This document shows, in pieces, positions 20,014-20,400 of a DNA stretch of 20,400 nt (the first letter of the stretch is position 1; every line of letters starts with the position of its first letter). The position numbers and the translations under genes were made by a program. The DNA comes from a virus. Below the pieces are notes generated by a model. It was not told where the DNA came from, did no database searches, and was given only the letters and a program-made list of their open reading frames with translations. The stretch lies in IMG/VR virus record IMGVR_UViG_3300012006_000041, positions 1 through 20,400 of that record. One strand, written 5' to 3'.

Positions 20014-20400
20014 ATGGCCTCAACATACAGCAACCTTGGCATTGAACTGATTGGTTCCGGTGAACAGACGGGAACGTGGGGAACCACGACCAATACCAAT
20101 CTGGGAACCCTGATAGATCAGGCAATCGGTGGATATGCAACCTACAGTTGCACAGGAACGCCAGACACTATTACTATTCCTAACGGAGCTACGGGTGTAG
20201 CAAGGAATATGTATTTGAAGTTGACTGGGACGGGTGGCAGCACTTTAACTGTGCCTACCAATACAAAGCTCTATTTCATCTTCAATAGCACTGCCTCCGC
20301 TATAACTGTTAAAACGTCTGGAGCGGGTGTTTCAGTCCCCGCTGGTGCTAAGACAGTTCTTTTATGCGATGGCACAGACATTGTTGTTGCTGAAAACTAT
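20014..20400 (+). CDS. Fibre-like structural protein, 3' end outside the window
   Basis: The 129 codons visible run open to the right edge. The start is MASTYSNLGIELIGSGEQTG, followed by TWGTTTNTNLGTLIDQAI, then strands (ATYSCTGTPDTITIPNGATG, RNMYLKLTGTGGSTLTVPT). The opening resembles a known module of tail proteins in cyanophages and other aquatic phages ('styS.LkieLigtGeqsGtWGttTNtNLGtliEqAI'). It continues the fibre region that starts at 17671. No strong ribosome binding site is seen, and the gap to the preceding stop is two bases. Confidence 0.75.
   Translation, partial: MASTYSNLGIELIGSGEQTGTWGTTTNTNLGTLIDQAIGGYATYSCTGTPDTITIPNGATGVARNMYLKLTGTGGSTLTVPTNTKLYFIFNSTASAITVKTSGAGVSVPAGAKTVLLCDGTDIVVAENY

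Overview
The window is a contiguous piece of a tailed double-stranded DNA phage genome (Caudoviricetes), or a prophage of one. It holds the packaging, head and connector genes and the start of the tail-fibre genes. From position 907 to the right edge the genes all lie on the + strand and are tightly packed, mostly with ATGA, TAATG or 8-base overlaps. I see no tape measure, sheath or tail-tube gene, while the portal is large (820 aa) and two connector-like proteins are present. I infer a short-tailed (podovirus-like) virion. The protein set resembles families I know from uncultured aquatic phages. The sequence does not identify the host beyond a bacterium using AGGAG-type ribosome binding sites.

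Left region (1-906): a single minus-strand gene of unknown function (101-466) lies between two near-identical 23-bp palindromes. A GC-rich then AT-rich non-coding stretch (560-906) follows. It contains GTCTAAT heptamers, a strong hairpin that reads as a minus-strand terminator, and the leader of the late operon.

Packaging and head (907-10366): putative small terminase, large terminase (ATPase and nuclease motifs intact), a small unknown gene, portal, a small unknown gene, a GroES-like co-chaperonin, scaffold, an unknown virion-associated candidate, a decoration-like protein and the major capsid protein. A 164-base non-coding gap with conspicuous RNA structure follows the capsid gene. Two small beta-rich structural proteins come next, and they share the same 14-bp leader. 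The co-chaperonin, scaffold and capsid genes are adjacent, which fits a capsid-folding and assembly unit.

Accessory and connector region (10369-16238): a GT-A type glycosyltransferase, then a run of small, mostly basic genes. These include two zinc-ribbon proteins, several uncharacterised phage families and a 424-aa Lys/Gly-rich modular protein with internal repeats. Two connector-like proteins lie here, and the second appears to carry an inserted beta-rich module of about 85 residues.

Tail and fibre region (16238-20400): a paralogous pair of beta-rich proteins separated by a 63-aa protein, a small protein with three internal repeats, a fibre-like protein, a polyglycine protein, a conserved 112-aa protein and the start of another fibre-like gene cut by the window edge. 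No integrase, lysis, replication, tRNA or CRISPR element is visible.
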